In this document: positions 55,300 to 62,822 of the stretch, in pieces
Position numbering within the stretch: position 1 is the stretch's first letter
How the letters are laid out: each line of letters opens with the position of its first letter
Source of the DNA: Actinernus sp. WN-2022
Lineage: Eukaryota; Cnidaria; Anthozoa; Actiniaria; Actinernidae
Reading direction: 5' to 3'
NCBI GenBank assembly: GCA_030867875.1
Contig: JAOWCC010000237.1
Span: 8,367,713 to 8,431,712 of the forward strand
DNA: 64,000 nucleotides
Program-made: the position numbers and the translations under genes
The notes under the pieces: generated by a model
Databases searched by the model: none
Told to the model about the DNA's origin: nothing
What the model saw: the letters and a program-made list of their open reading frames with translations, nothing else

Positions 55300-56202
55300 A
55301 GTCAGCTGCTCATATTCGAATGGGACGAATTCTCTCGGTGCGACACTTGAATACTTTTGAGCCTTCCCTGAAACATTGTCTCATTCTTAATAATATCATT
55401 CCTTTTATCTGTTTTCGTAGTTCTTTTTTCTTTCGTCGCAGCATGTGGGAATGGGACCTCACGAGTCCAGCATGGCGCGATGGGAAGTATTGGATTGCGC
55501 ACGCAAGGAATGATGGAAGTGGCAGCACCCAGCCAATTCGAAAATATTTTTGCTTTACGTTTTTTAAAGTTTGATTTCACTTATATTTTGGATTTCATTT
55601 TCATATTTGTTTTCCTTTCCAATTTATTTTCATTTTAATTTCTTCTTTCCTTTATTTTTGTTTCAAATTTGTTTTTGCTAATTTTTATTTTAAAAAAGTC
55701 AAAAAAGATCAGTGGCAGTGCTCGGGCTCCATACATGTGTTATCAGTGTATGTGGTCATTCTGTTGTGGATTATCTTTTCAAGTCTTTCATTATGTCCGT
55801 ATTAATGTTTGTTTATTTTGCCTGATATGAACGCTTTCGTTGGGTATTATTATTTTTCAAATTTGAATGCATTAGCCCTTTCTCATCAGAAATTCTCTTC
55901 ACGCTATAGTGCACTTCACAAAGAAACATTGCTTTTACACCTTCGATAATTAACTTCACCGGAAGGCCGAGTTATTGCACGGCCGACCGAATTTCAGTCT
56001 CTTTGCGTTTTGAAAATAAAGTATTTTCCGAAATCCGCGCGTGCTATCCCCGTAGCTAACACGGATAAAACCCGAGACGAACCACAAACAAGACCCGATA
56101 CAACTATTTTCAAATTTAGGAAAGCTCACACCATAGAAGTTACCTAAATCCACTTCTTAGCTCGAAGTTTACAGCGTATGATCCACACCCCCTCCCCGCA
56201 TA
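55300..56202. other. No recognisable gene
   Basis: AT-rich sequence with T-rich runs around 55560-55700. Short open frames on both strands lack family features. Confidence 0.4.
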
Positions 56203-56368
56203 AGTAGTATAGTAACTAGCGGTTCTGGCCCACGTTGTATTTTTTTTTTGTTTTTTCATCTAATGGACATCCTCACTTCGTTCAGCCCTCACTTCGTTCG
56301 GGGTCCATTAGATGAAAAAACAACAAAAAATACAACGTGGGCCAAAACACGCTAGTTAGTATTCTACT
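56203..56368. repeat. Terminal hairpin of the second element (166-bp palindrome)
   Basis: AGTAGTATAGTAACTAGCG at the outer side pairs with CGCTAGTTAGTATTCTACT at 56350-56368; the stems also pair through GGCCCACGTTGTATTTTT and TTTTTTCATCTAATGGAC, leaving a loop with two CTCACTTCGTTC words. Only the outermost 11 bases match the 133-bp hairpins of the first element. Confidence 0.75.
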
Positions 56369-56528
56369 ATAGTTCATTTATTGTATTTATAAATTATATT
56401 AAATAATCGGTTTCTACCGCTTTTTCCGGATTAAAGCAGTTTTGTTGTACTATTTTTTAATCATATTTTTACATTTCAACGTCCTATTAGAGAAGTGATT
56501 ACTATGCAGTATATCGATCTCTTCCACT

Positions 56529-57236
56529 ATGGATAGCATACCGTGCCTTCCCATAGAAATCTTAGTCAAGATAGTAGAGCATGCAGGCCCAGAATCATTC
56601 GCAAGCATCGCAAGGACATCGAAACACCTAAACGGCGCCGCATCTCTCGTGCGCTACAAAAACGTAGACCAAGAGTTCCGTAAACGAGTACTCACTTTCG
56701 GTCTTATGTCTACTCGTAATGACAACGATCGAGACAATTTGGCCAGGACTTTCGGTATTTCCGTAAACTACGTCGATGATAGCTTTCCTCTTGTCTACGC
56801 CGGTGAATATGGTAATCTTAATGTTATTAAGTGGCTCCTTAAGCACTTACGGTTCGATAAAACGTATGGACACACCGATTACGTTCTACGCGCCGCCTGT
56901 AAGAATGATCGTCTTGATATCGCTAAGTGGCTCACTAAGCACTTCCAGTTCACCAAAGAGGATAAAGCCGTCGGGGTTGCTATGCTATGTGCCAGTATGA
57001 ATGGTTATCTTAATACCGTTAAGTGGCTCGTTCGACGTTTTCAGATAACCATAGAGTACGAATACGTTCATCATGCTCTACTATGCGCCTGTAGCAATGA
57101 TCATCTTAATACCGCTAAATGGCTCGTTGAGTGGCTCGTTAAGCACTCCCAGCTCACCATAGAGGCCGAAAACGCTCTACTAGATTACTACATAAATGCT
57201 TATACCACCATAATAATAATAATAATAATAATTTAA
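56529..57236 (+). CDS. F-box/ankyrin protein, 3' end cut by a LINE
   Basis: 235-aa frame. F-box-like N-terminus (CLPIEILVKIVEHAGPESFA, then RTSKHLNGAASLVRYKNVDQ) and five short ankyrin-type units marked by KWLLKHLRFD, KWLTKHFQF, KWLVRRFQI and KWLVEWLVKHSQL. The last residues come from the LINE ATT/ATA tail, so the true end is lost. Homologous to the truncated genes at 6376 and 16638. Such proteins in large DNA viruses usually recruit host targets to ubiquitin ligase; that role is inferred. A 19-base leader (TATATCGATCTCTTCCACT) is identical to that of the left-arm gene. Confidence 0.65.
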   Translation: MDSIPCLPIEILVKIVEHAGPESFASIARTSKHLNGAASLVRYKNVDQEFRKRVLTFGLMSTRNDNDRDNLARTFGISVNYVDDSFPLVYAGEYGNLNVIKWLLKHLRFDKTYGHTDYVLRAACKNDRLDIAKWLTKHFQFTKEDKAVGVAMLCASMNGYLNTVKWLVRRFQITIEYEYVHHALLCACSNDHLNTAKWLVEWLVKHSQLTIEAENALLDYYINAYTTIIIIIIII

Positions 57237-59246
57237 TTTGATATAGCGCTAGCTCCATTAATTGCCCAGAGCGCTTTACAATAGTAATAAAAATCTGCAG
57301 CTAAAACCTACTATAATGCGAACTCTAGAAAAAAAACTACTATAATGCAACTAAAAAAAAAAAGAAGCATTACTAATACAAACTAATAAACTACTAACCG
57401 ATACAGTTAAAATATAGTTAAAAAAACTTCTAAACAATGAGTCAAGATTCATAAGCTTCTATGAATAAATACGTTTTTAACTGTTTTTTAAAAATCTCCA
57501 CTGAAACTGCACTCCTTATATCATAAGGCAGTTTGTTCCATAGCCTGGGAGCGGCTATTGAAAAGGCTCTGTCTCCATAAGTCTTTAAGTTAGATTTTGG
57601 CACGTGCAGAAGCTCTTGGGAATTCGACCGAAGCAAGCGTGTACACGTGCGATAATTGAGCAGTTCGACAATATAACTAGGTGCCAGGCCATTTAGGCCT
57701 TTATAGACTAAGAGTAGCATTTTAAAAGTGATACGGTATTGTACAGGCAGCCAATGGAGCTTACACATAGCAGGAGTAATATGATTAAATCTTCTCGTAA
57801 GCGTGACAATACGTGCAGCAGTATTCTGAATCAGTTGTAGTCTATGTACTAAATACTTAGGAAGGCCATAGAGTAGCGCGTTACAGTTGTCTAACTTAGA
57901 GCCAATAAATGCATGGACTAAAATTTCTGCACTGTCTTGAGTAAGATATTTTCTGATTTTACCAATATTCCTTAGATGATAATGAGAACTTTTACATATC
58001 TTTTTCACATGTTGATCTAAATTCAGGCACTGATCTACAATAACCCCTAAGTTCCGTGCAGATGTCTTAGGATGGATCTCTTCAGCACCCACTTGGATAA
58101 ATTTAAGGGCAGGCCTAGGACGGTACTTGGAACTGATAAGGACAAGTTCAGTTTTATCTTGGTTTAGCTTCAATCCGTTTCTCACCATCCAGCAGTCTAT
58201 GTCCTTAACACAAAGTTCAAGATTTAATTTAGCCAAAGAGAGATCATCATGACAATCAGTCTTGAAAGATACATACAGTTGGGTGTCGTCAGCATAAAGA
58301 TGGTACTGCAAGTTATGCTGCCTGATGATGTCAGCAATCGGTGAAGTGTAGAGAAGATACAATAAAGGACCTAATACGGATCCTTGGGGTACGCCACGAT
58401 GTAATTGACGCTGTGTCGACTTTGAATCCTCAATCTGGACAAACTGCATTCGTGATGTAAGATATGATTTGAACCAAGCAAGCACATTGTCCTTCACACC
58501 AAACCGATGTGAGAGTCTTGACAACAGTATTGAATGGTCTACCGTGTCAAAGGCTGCTGATAGGTCGAGTAACAAAAGTATGACCGACTTATTATTATCA
58601 ACAGCACGTAGGATATCATCCTGAACTCTCACTAAGGCTGTTTCAGTGGAATGGAGAGTCTTGTATGCAGACTGGAACGTCTCATTAAGATGGTATCTCA
58701 TCACGTAGTCTGTCAGTTGAATGGCCGCAGACTTCTCAATCAGCTTAGAGATCATCTTTAGGTTGGAAATAGGGCGAAAGTTCACAAACTGCTGGAAGTC
58801 AGCATCATCTTTCTTCAAAGTAGGAGCCAGGACTGCAATCTTCAGCACATCAGGCATAGTACTAGTTGAGAGTGACAAGTTTATGATTCTAGTTATAGTG
58901 GGTAGTAGCGTATTGAAACAGCCCTTAAATACAGATACAGGCAGAGGGTCGAGGCTACAGGACTTCGAGGATGGTTTTCTTGCCATCTCTCTAACTTGAT
59001 CCTGGCTAACCTCACTGAAGTGGCAGAATTCTGTTTGACAAATTGACTCATCCAGTTCCAAGGTATATTCAGCACTAGTACTTTTCTCTACAAGCTCAAG
59101 GTGAATCGTATCTATCTTACTTGTGAAGAAGTTAGCGAATAAATTCGCCAAGACATTGTTATCATAAAAGGGCGGATATCGCTTTACAGTTGTTTTTTGA
59201 AGCAACTCTCGCAACATCCAAATTGTCCCTAGGCATTCTTGCACCT
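57209..59246 (-). mobile_element. L2/CR1-type LINE inserted in the virus-like element
   Basis: Minus-strand insertion with the 3' end GCGCTATATCAAATTAAATT plus ATT repeats at 57209-57260 and the RT frame upstream. It is 5'-truncated near 59246 before the endonuclease. It lies at the 3' end of the F-box/ankyrin gene, so the virus-like element was already in the genome when the LINE moved. Confidence 0.85.
57442..59244 (-). CDS. LINE reverse transcriptase, intact frame, N-terminally truncated
   Basis: 600 aa. Linker region, then [62 protein letters not shown], the catalytic LYADDTQLYVSF, NQDKTELVLI and the conserved tail FNHITPAMCKLHWLPVQYRI / LWNKLPYDIRSA. Close in layout to the plus-strand LINE at 23565. 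The uninterrupted frame marks it as one of the youngest elements here. The endonuclease is missing, so it could not move by itself. Confidence 0.85.
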   Translation of the reverse strand: MQECLGTIWMLRELLQKTTVKRYPPFYDNNVLANLFANFFTSKIDTIHLELVEKSTSAEYTLELDESICQTEFCHFSEVSQDQVREMARKPSSKSCSLDPLPVSVFKGCFNTLLPTITRIINLSLSTSTMPDVLKIAVLAPTLKKDDADFQQFVNFRPISNLKMISKLIEKSAAIQLTDYVMRYHLNETFQSAYKTLHSTETALVRVQDDILRAVDNNKSVILLLLDLSAAFDTVDHSILLSRLSHRFGVKDNVLAWFKSYLTSRMQFVQIEDSKSTQRQLHRGVPQGSVLGPLLYLLYTSPIADIIRQHNLQYHLYADDTQLYVSFKTDCHDDLSLAKLNLELCVKDIDCWMVRNGLKLNQDKTELVLISSKYRPRPALKFIQVGAEEIHPKTSARNLGVIVDQCLNLDQHVKKICKSSHYHLRNIGKIRKYLTQDSAEILVHAFIGSKLDNCNALLYGLPKYLVHRLQLIQNTAARIVTLTRRFNHITPAMCKLHWLPVQYRITFKMLLLVYKGLNGLAPSYIVELLNYRTCTRLLRSNSQELLHVPKSNLKTYGDRAFSIAAPRLWNKLPYDIRSAVSVEIFKKQLKTYLFIEAYES

Positions 59247-59300
59247 AAAGATACAAACTCGAGCAACTGTTAGAGATATCATTAGTATACCGTATATCGC

Positions 59301-59416
59301 CATCTATGGTATTAGTATACATTCTCTACTCCACGATATTAGCTTACGTTGTTATCTCCATCCATGGTACTAACATACATTCTCTACTTCACGATATTAA
59401 CGTATGCTGTTATCTT
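59301..59416. repeat. 58-bp tandem duplication
   Basis: Two copies with about 85% identity (CATCTATGGTATTAGTATAC / CATCCATGGTACTAACATAC starts), between the LINE insertion and the zinc-protein gene; may be regulatory. Confidence 0.65.
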
Positions 59417-59513
59417 AGTACGTATTAATACCACACAGATTAGACAAGTGCGTATAATTGAAGAACCTCAACGTAGACGTCCCAACTAAGATACCAATTA
59501 GACATATAACATA

Positions 59514-59524
59514 TATAGGTATAT
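59514..59524 (+). promoter_or_regulatory. TATAGGTATAT motif before the zinc-protein gene
   Basis: Eleven bases identical to the motif before the 83-aa genes of the palindromic element, here 6 bases before the ATG at 59531. Similar GGTATA words lie before the TFIIB-like gene (60047) and the ORF at 62823. Confidence 0.45.
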
Positions 59525-59530
59525 TGCACG

Positions 59531-59965
59531 ATGATTGAGACAAGAACTTGTGATTGGTTGATGCGAGGAAAGACCACGAAATGTATAAGGAAGTGTTCAA
59601 AGATGTCAGAGTATTGCTCTCAACATGACTTCCAGATAGGAAGAGGATGTGCCATATTCGTTCCATGTCTAACGTGTGGTCGAGGCTGCCGTACTATTCA
59701 CGAACTTTGTGCAAAATGTGGTGCACCTCAACGCCGTACCATTCGCAATAAGAAGAACCTTGATAAGAAAATAGCTAAGGAGGCTAGTGAGTTGGAAAAC
59801 CTCAGACGTCTAAAGGAATTAGAGAATCACGAGAAAGATCCAAATGTGGTTGACATTTACGTTCTCGATAATGCATTGGATGACCTCTCCATCAGTGAGA
59901 AAGATCTAAATGTGGTAGGATCGGAGGATAAGCAGAAATCCCAATATAAAAAAAGAAAAAAATGA
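59531..59965 (+). CDS. Cysteine-rich zinc-binding protein, 144 aa
   Basis: Residues 1-35 carry C7, C18, C22, C29 and H32 (KCIRKCSKMSEYCSQH), a compact zinc site seen in small proteins of large DNA viruses. A second cluster follows with C46, C49, C53, C60 and C63 (CLTCGRGC, CAKCG). The C-terminal half is a charged helix with two EKD.NVV repeats. Probably a nucleic-acid- or protein-binding factor; no enzyme motif. It precedes the TFIIB-like gene by about 100 bases on the same strand. Confidence 0.65.
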   Translation: MIETRTCDWLMRGKTTKCIRKCSKMSEYCSQHDFQIGRGCAIFVPCLTCGRGCRTIHELCAKCGAPQRRTIRNKKNLDKKIAKEASELENLRRLKELENHEKDPNVVDIYVLDNALDDLSISEKDLNVVGSEDKQKSQYKKRKK

Positions 59966-60061
59966 AGAGAAATTGTTATGCGACCTCTCTTCATTTTTTT
60001 CTTTTTTTTAAAAAACAAACAAACAATTGGACAATTGACAGGCATATGGTATACAACTAGT

Positions 60062-61009
60062 ATGGATGATCTTATCAGATTACTTGGTCCAGAAATTTGT
60101 GCAAGCCTACATATCAAACCATTATCGCATATCAAACCATTGTCGCATATTAACACTGGTGAAACATGTTCCGAATGTCTATGCCCGATGGAAATGCAAG
60201 GAACGGAATTCATATGTCCCACCTGTGGTCTTATTTCCGAGACTGAATCATATGAAGAAACAACTACCAATCTTACTACTAGGTTACGCATAGTAGGGTC
60301 GGATAGCTTTCAGTATCAACATGATCTAGACCGCACAATCCCAAAGCAAAGCGATAACAAAGAATTGCAACTACGAACGATAATGCGAGAACTACAGGCA
60401 TACGACACTATTTATAAACAAAATTACGCCCTCTCGTTTCCCACAAATGTATTAGTAATCGTAGCCGATGCATTCATTCAAGTACAGAAAGTTTGTATCA
60501 AACGTAGCTATGCGAAACGAACTATTTTAGCCGCTATACTTTATCAAGCATGTATACAATGTGGGTTCGTTAGATCTAAAGGTGAGGTCGCTCGTTTTAT
60601 GCAACTAAACAATAAAAGCATATGTCGTGGAAATGTCTTTATACGTTCTCTACATGATGACGATAAGATCGATATAGATTTAAATACCGATCGAATAGCT
60701 CCTCACATTACAACGACTTTTGTTAAACTCAACCCCCAAGGAGTACCTAAGAATGTCCAACAAATAGTCTATGAGATTGTTCATACGGCAATAGAAAACA
60801 ATATAGGTACCAGCTCTATACTTCGAACTAAAGTCGTTGGAGCGAGTTACGAGGTACTACATCGTTCGGGATCTCGTATGTCTCTTATTGACGTTGTTAA
60901 ACGGTGTGGTATACATAAGGGTTCGGTCGTGCGTTTTATCAATGAGTTGATTGCTTACCATTCGCGCTTTAAACCTATTTATGATAAACACGAACTAAAT
61001 AGTAGTTGA
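60062..61009 (+). CDS. TFIIB-like transcription factor (virus-type)
   Basis: 315 aa from the ATG at 60062; the earlier in-frame ATG at 59978 reads through an F/K homopolymer stretch and is unlikely. A zinc ribbon is formed by C36-x2-C39 (CSECLCP) and C52-x2-C55 (CPTCG), followed by cyclin-fold-like helices: KRTILAAILYQACIQCGFVR, then EVARFMQLNNKSICRGNVFI, and a second copy ending RMSLIDVVKRCGIHKGSVVR. This is the TFIIB layout, used in the cell to bring RNA polymerase II to promoters. Large DNA viruses encode such factors for their own genes. It is convergent with the membrane-protein gene. Confidence 0.75.
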   Translation: MDDLIRLLGPEICASLHIKPLSHIKPLSHINTGETCSECLCPMEMQGTEFICPTCGLISETESYEETTTNLTTRLRIVGSDSFQYQHDLDRTIPKQSDNKELQLRTIMRELQAYDTIYKQNYALSFPTNVLVIVADAFIQVQKVCIKRSYAKRTILAAILYQACIQCGFVRSKGEVARFMQLNNKSICRGNVFIRSLHDDDKIDIDLNTDRIAPHITTTFVKLNPQGVPKNVQQIVYEIVHTAIENNIGTSSILRTKVVGASYEVLHRSGSRMSLIDVVKRCGIHKGSVVRFINELIAYHSRFKPIYDKHELNSS

Positions 61010-61478
61010 ACGATAACTGTCTAGTAAGAATTCTAGTCGAAAACGAAGGTCTGTTTCATATGCAAATTCCCGTTGTTTTGTCACGTACTATCGTTTCATC
61101 GGTCAAGGGGGCTAAATGTATAAATTCCTGAGTTCCCCCTAAAATTCCTGAGCGACCCAGAAATGCGTTAGCGCACCAATTTACTTCGAACGAGTAGAAT
61201 CGGGGCGCAAAGGCATGCAAAAATTTTTGGCGACCCGAATTCTAGATTGAATTTTGCGTACGACTTAGAAACTTTTATTTCGCTAAGTTGACAACCGCCC
61301 ACGCGGTGTCTCGAAATTTGAATACGAACCAGACATACTAATTAAACGCCAAGTTGACAACTGCCCACGCGGTGTCTCGAAATTTGAATACGAACCAGAC
61401 ATACTAATTAAATACAGCTGCTCTTATCAAAGTGGAAATATCGCCCATGCGATGTTTTCTCATATGAGATGTTGATTT
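61010..61478. other. Spacer between convergent genes with a 66-bp tandem duplication
   Basis: Two 66-base units (starts 61285 and 61351; AAGTTGACAACCGCCCACGC, GGTGTCTCGAAATTTGAATA) differ at only a few places. No coding frame. The copy position between two stop codons would suit a terminator or replication-related site; this is inference. Confidence 0.6.
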
Positions 61479-62096
61479 TTACCCCAATTTTGCTCTCATT
61501 TCTTCTAACATTTTTTGTTTGATTTCGGAGCGAATTTGTTCTACATTTTTTTCGCTTATTTGTCCTGGAGTCTCGCGACGAATTTCAGACCTCATAATCT
61601 CGTATTTATCTGCTTCAGCGAGGATGAGACCGTATTCAGAGTGAGATATATTTTCATCGCGTAGAGCCTTCGATACTAGATCACGAATCGTATTAATTTT
61701 CGCTTTTGCCAACATAGTTGTTCTCTCATGTTTAGATACTTTTATTCCTAATTTTTTAGCTCCAATGGTCGTAGATGCTGAAATTAATCCACACAAGCCA
61801 CCAATAACACCTAATGGTAAACCAATCACTATTCCGATGCCAGTTAAAGCTATTCCCAATCCGGACCCAGATAAGATCACAGATAGACCTCCTGTTACCA
61901 CGGCAATACCATGAACTATTCCTTGAGAACGCGCATATTTCTTACGTACGCCATCATAGTGTTTTTCTTGAATTTCGATATCCGAAAGCGTATCTCGGAT
62001 TGTTTTCAGTCGAAAATTATTTCCAGTGCCACTAGCAAGCGATGGATAGATAGTTGGTGCTGATGGAAGAAGGGGTTGAATTGAATCGCCGTCCAT
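61479..62096 (-). CDS. Membrane protein with two hydrophobic segments, 205 aa
   Basis: The N-terminal 55 residues are polar with a Pro-rich start (PLLPSAPTIYPSL) and a helix. Two Gly-rich hydrophobic stretches at about 59-80 (VHGIAVVTGGLSVILSGSGL) and 82-106 (IALTGIGIVIGLPLGVIGGL) are followed by a long charged helical tail to residue 205. This looks like a viral membrane or minor virion protein, but no family is assigned. Transcribed with the capsid-like gene upstream (18-base gap) on the minus strand. Confidence 0.6.
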   Translation of the reverse strand: MDGDSIQPLLPSAPTIYPSLASGTGNNFRLKTIRDTLSDIEIQEKHYDGVRKKYARSQGIVHGIAVVTGGLSVILSGSGLGIALTGIGIVIGLPLGVIGGLCGLISASTTIGAKKLGIKVSKHERTTMLAKAKINTIRDLVSKALRDENISHSEYGLILAEADKYEIMRSEIRRETPGQISEKNVEQIRSEIKQKMLEEMRAKLG

Positions 62097-62114
62097 TGTA
62101 CATATACGTATGAT

Positions 62115-62780
62115 TTACTCAAGCTTCAATAAGAAACGTATAGGCTGCTTGTTGAAGTCTATGAGATTGCCTTTCTCATCGCAAACTGTGAGGCGAATGT
62201 AGTTCCGTATCGTTCCTAGAGCTCGCATGGGTATGAGGACCGTTGCGTAGTAAGTAATTTCGTTAAAAATGTGGTTTACCGTATTAAGAGTATATAGGAT
62301 TTTAGATGGCTTCCCCTCAAGAAGTGAGAAGTCGGAATCCACCACATCACAGTAGATATACATATGCTTAATATCTTTTGGCACCAGGGTGTATGTTCCC
62401 ACAGCGATGGTCGCATAGTCTGTCACATCTTTATCTACTTTGATACCAAACAAATCGCAGATATTCTTTGTGAACTGGATTGGTTTCTTGACCTTCATAA
62501 CCCAATGTTTCCTAAATGGGTGGTCTATGAATTCCAAGAAACCAGCCGTGACTGCGGGATCGAAGTAGTCTATAAAGTATGCTATCGTATAATGTCCCGG
62601 CTTAATTTCGTGTGGAAACATCACACCATCGACATCCCACTTAAAGCTCCCTTTCTCTGCTAGGTTCCACCAATTATGACTAAGAGTGACCTCAACTAGC
62701 GAAATATTATTGATAAGAATAGGGTTATCGAAGTAGACAGTATGGTCAGACGTAGGACATGTGACATTTAAGATAACCAT
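62115..62780 (-). CDS. Jelly-roll-like minor capsid/penton-type protein (putative)
   Basis: 221 aa, rich in beta strands. Features that recall single-jelly-roll minor capsid proteins of Polinton-like viruses: an N-terminal strand, ISLVEVTLSHNWWNL followed by a Gly/Phe strand, then IKPGHYTIAYFIDYFDPAVT, FGIKVDKDV and a C-terminal strand VLIPMRALGTIRNYIRLTVC. The pattern NWWNL...PGHYT is the main reason for the call; it is a family resemblance by eye, not a proven match. Divergent from the long ORF at 62823 across 42 bases. Confidence 0.5.
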   Translation of the reverse strand: MVILNVTCPTSDHTVYFDNPILINNISLVEVTLSHNWWNLAEKGSFKWDVDGVMFPHEIKPGHYTIAYFIDYFDPAVTAGFLEFIDHPFRKHWVMKVKKPIQFTKNICDLFGIKVDKDVTDYATIAVGTYTLVPKDIKHMYIYCDVVDSDFSLLEGKPSKILYTLNTVNHIFNEITYYATVLIPMRALGTIRNYIRLTVCDEKGNLIDFNKQPIRFLLKLE

Positions 62781-62822
62781 TATATATTAAAGGTATAAAC
62801 TGTATGTATGTATAGCTTTAAT
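62781..62822. promoter_or_regulatory. Bidirectional intergenic promoter region
   Basis: Only 42 bases separate the two divergent starts. It contains TATATATTAAAGGTATAAAC and ATGTATGTATAGC, offering TATA-like words in both directions; compact divergent promoters are typical of DNA viruses. Confidence 0.4.

Noticed and set aside
59978..60061. 28-residue N-terminal extension of the TFIIB-like protein
   Set aside because: Reads through T- and A-runs (FFFFLKNKQ) and has no resemblance to the family; the start at 60062 is preferred.
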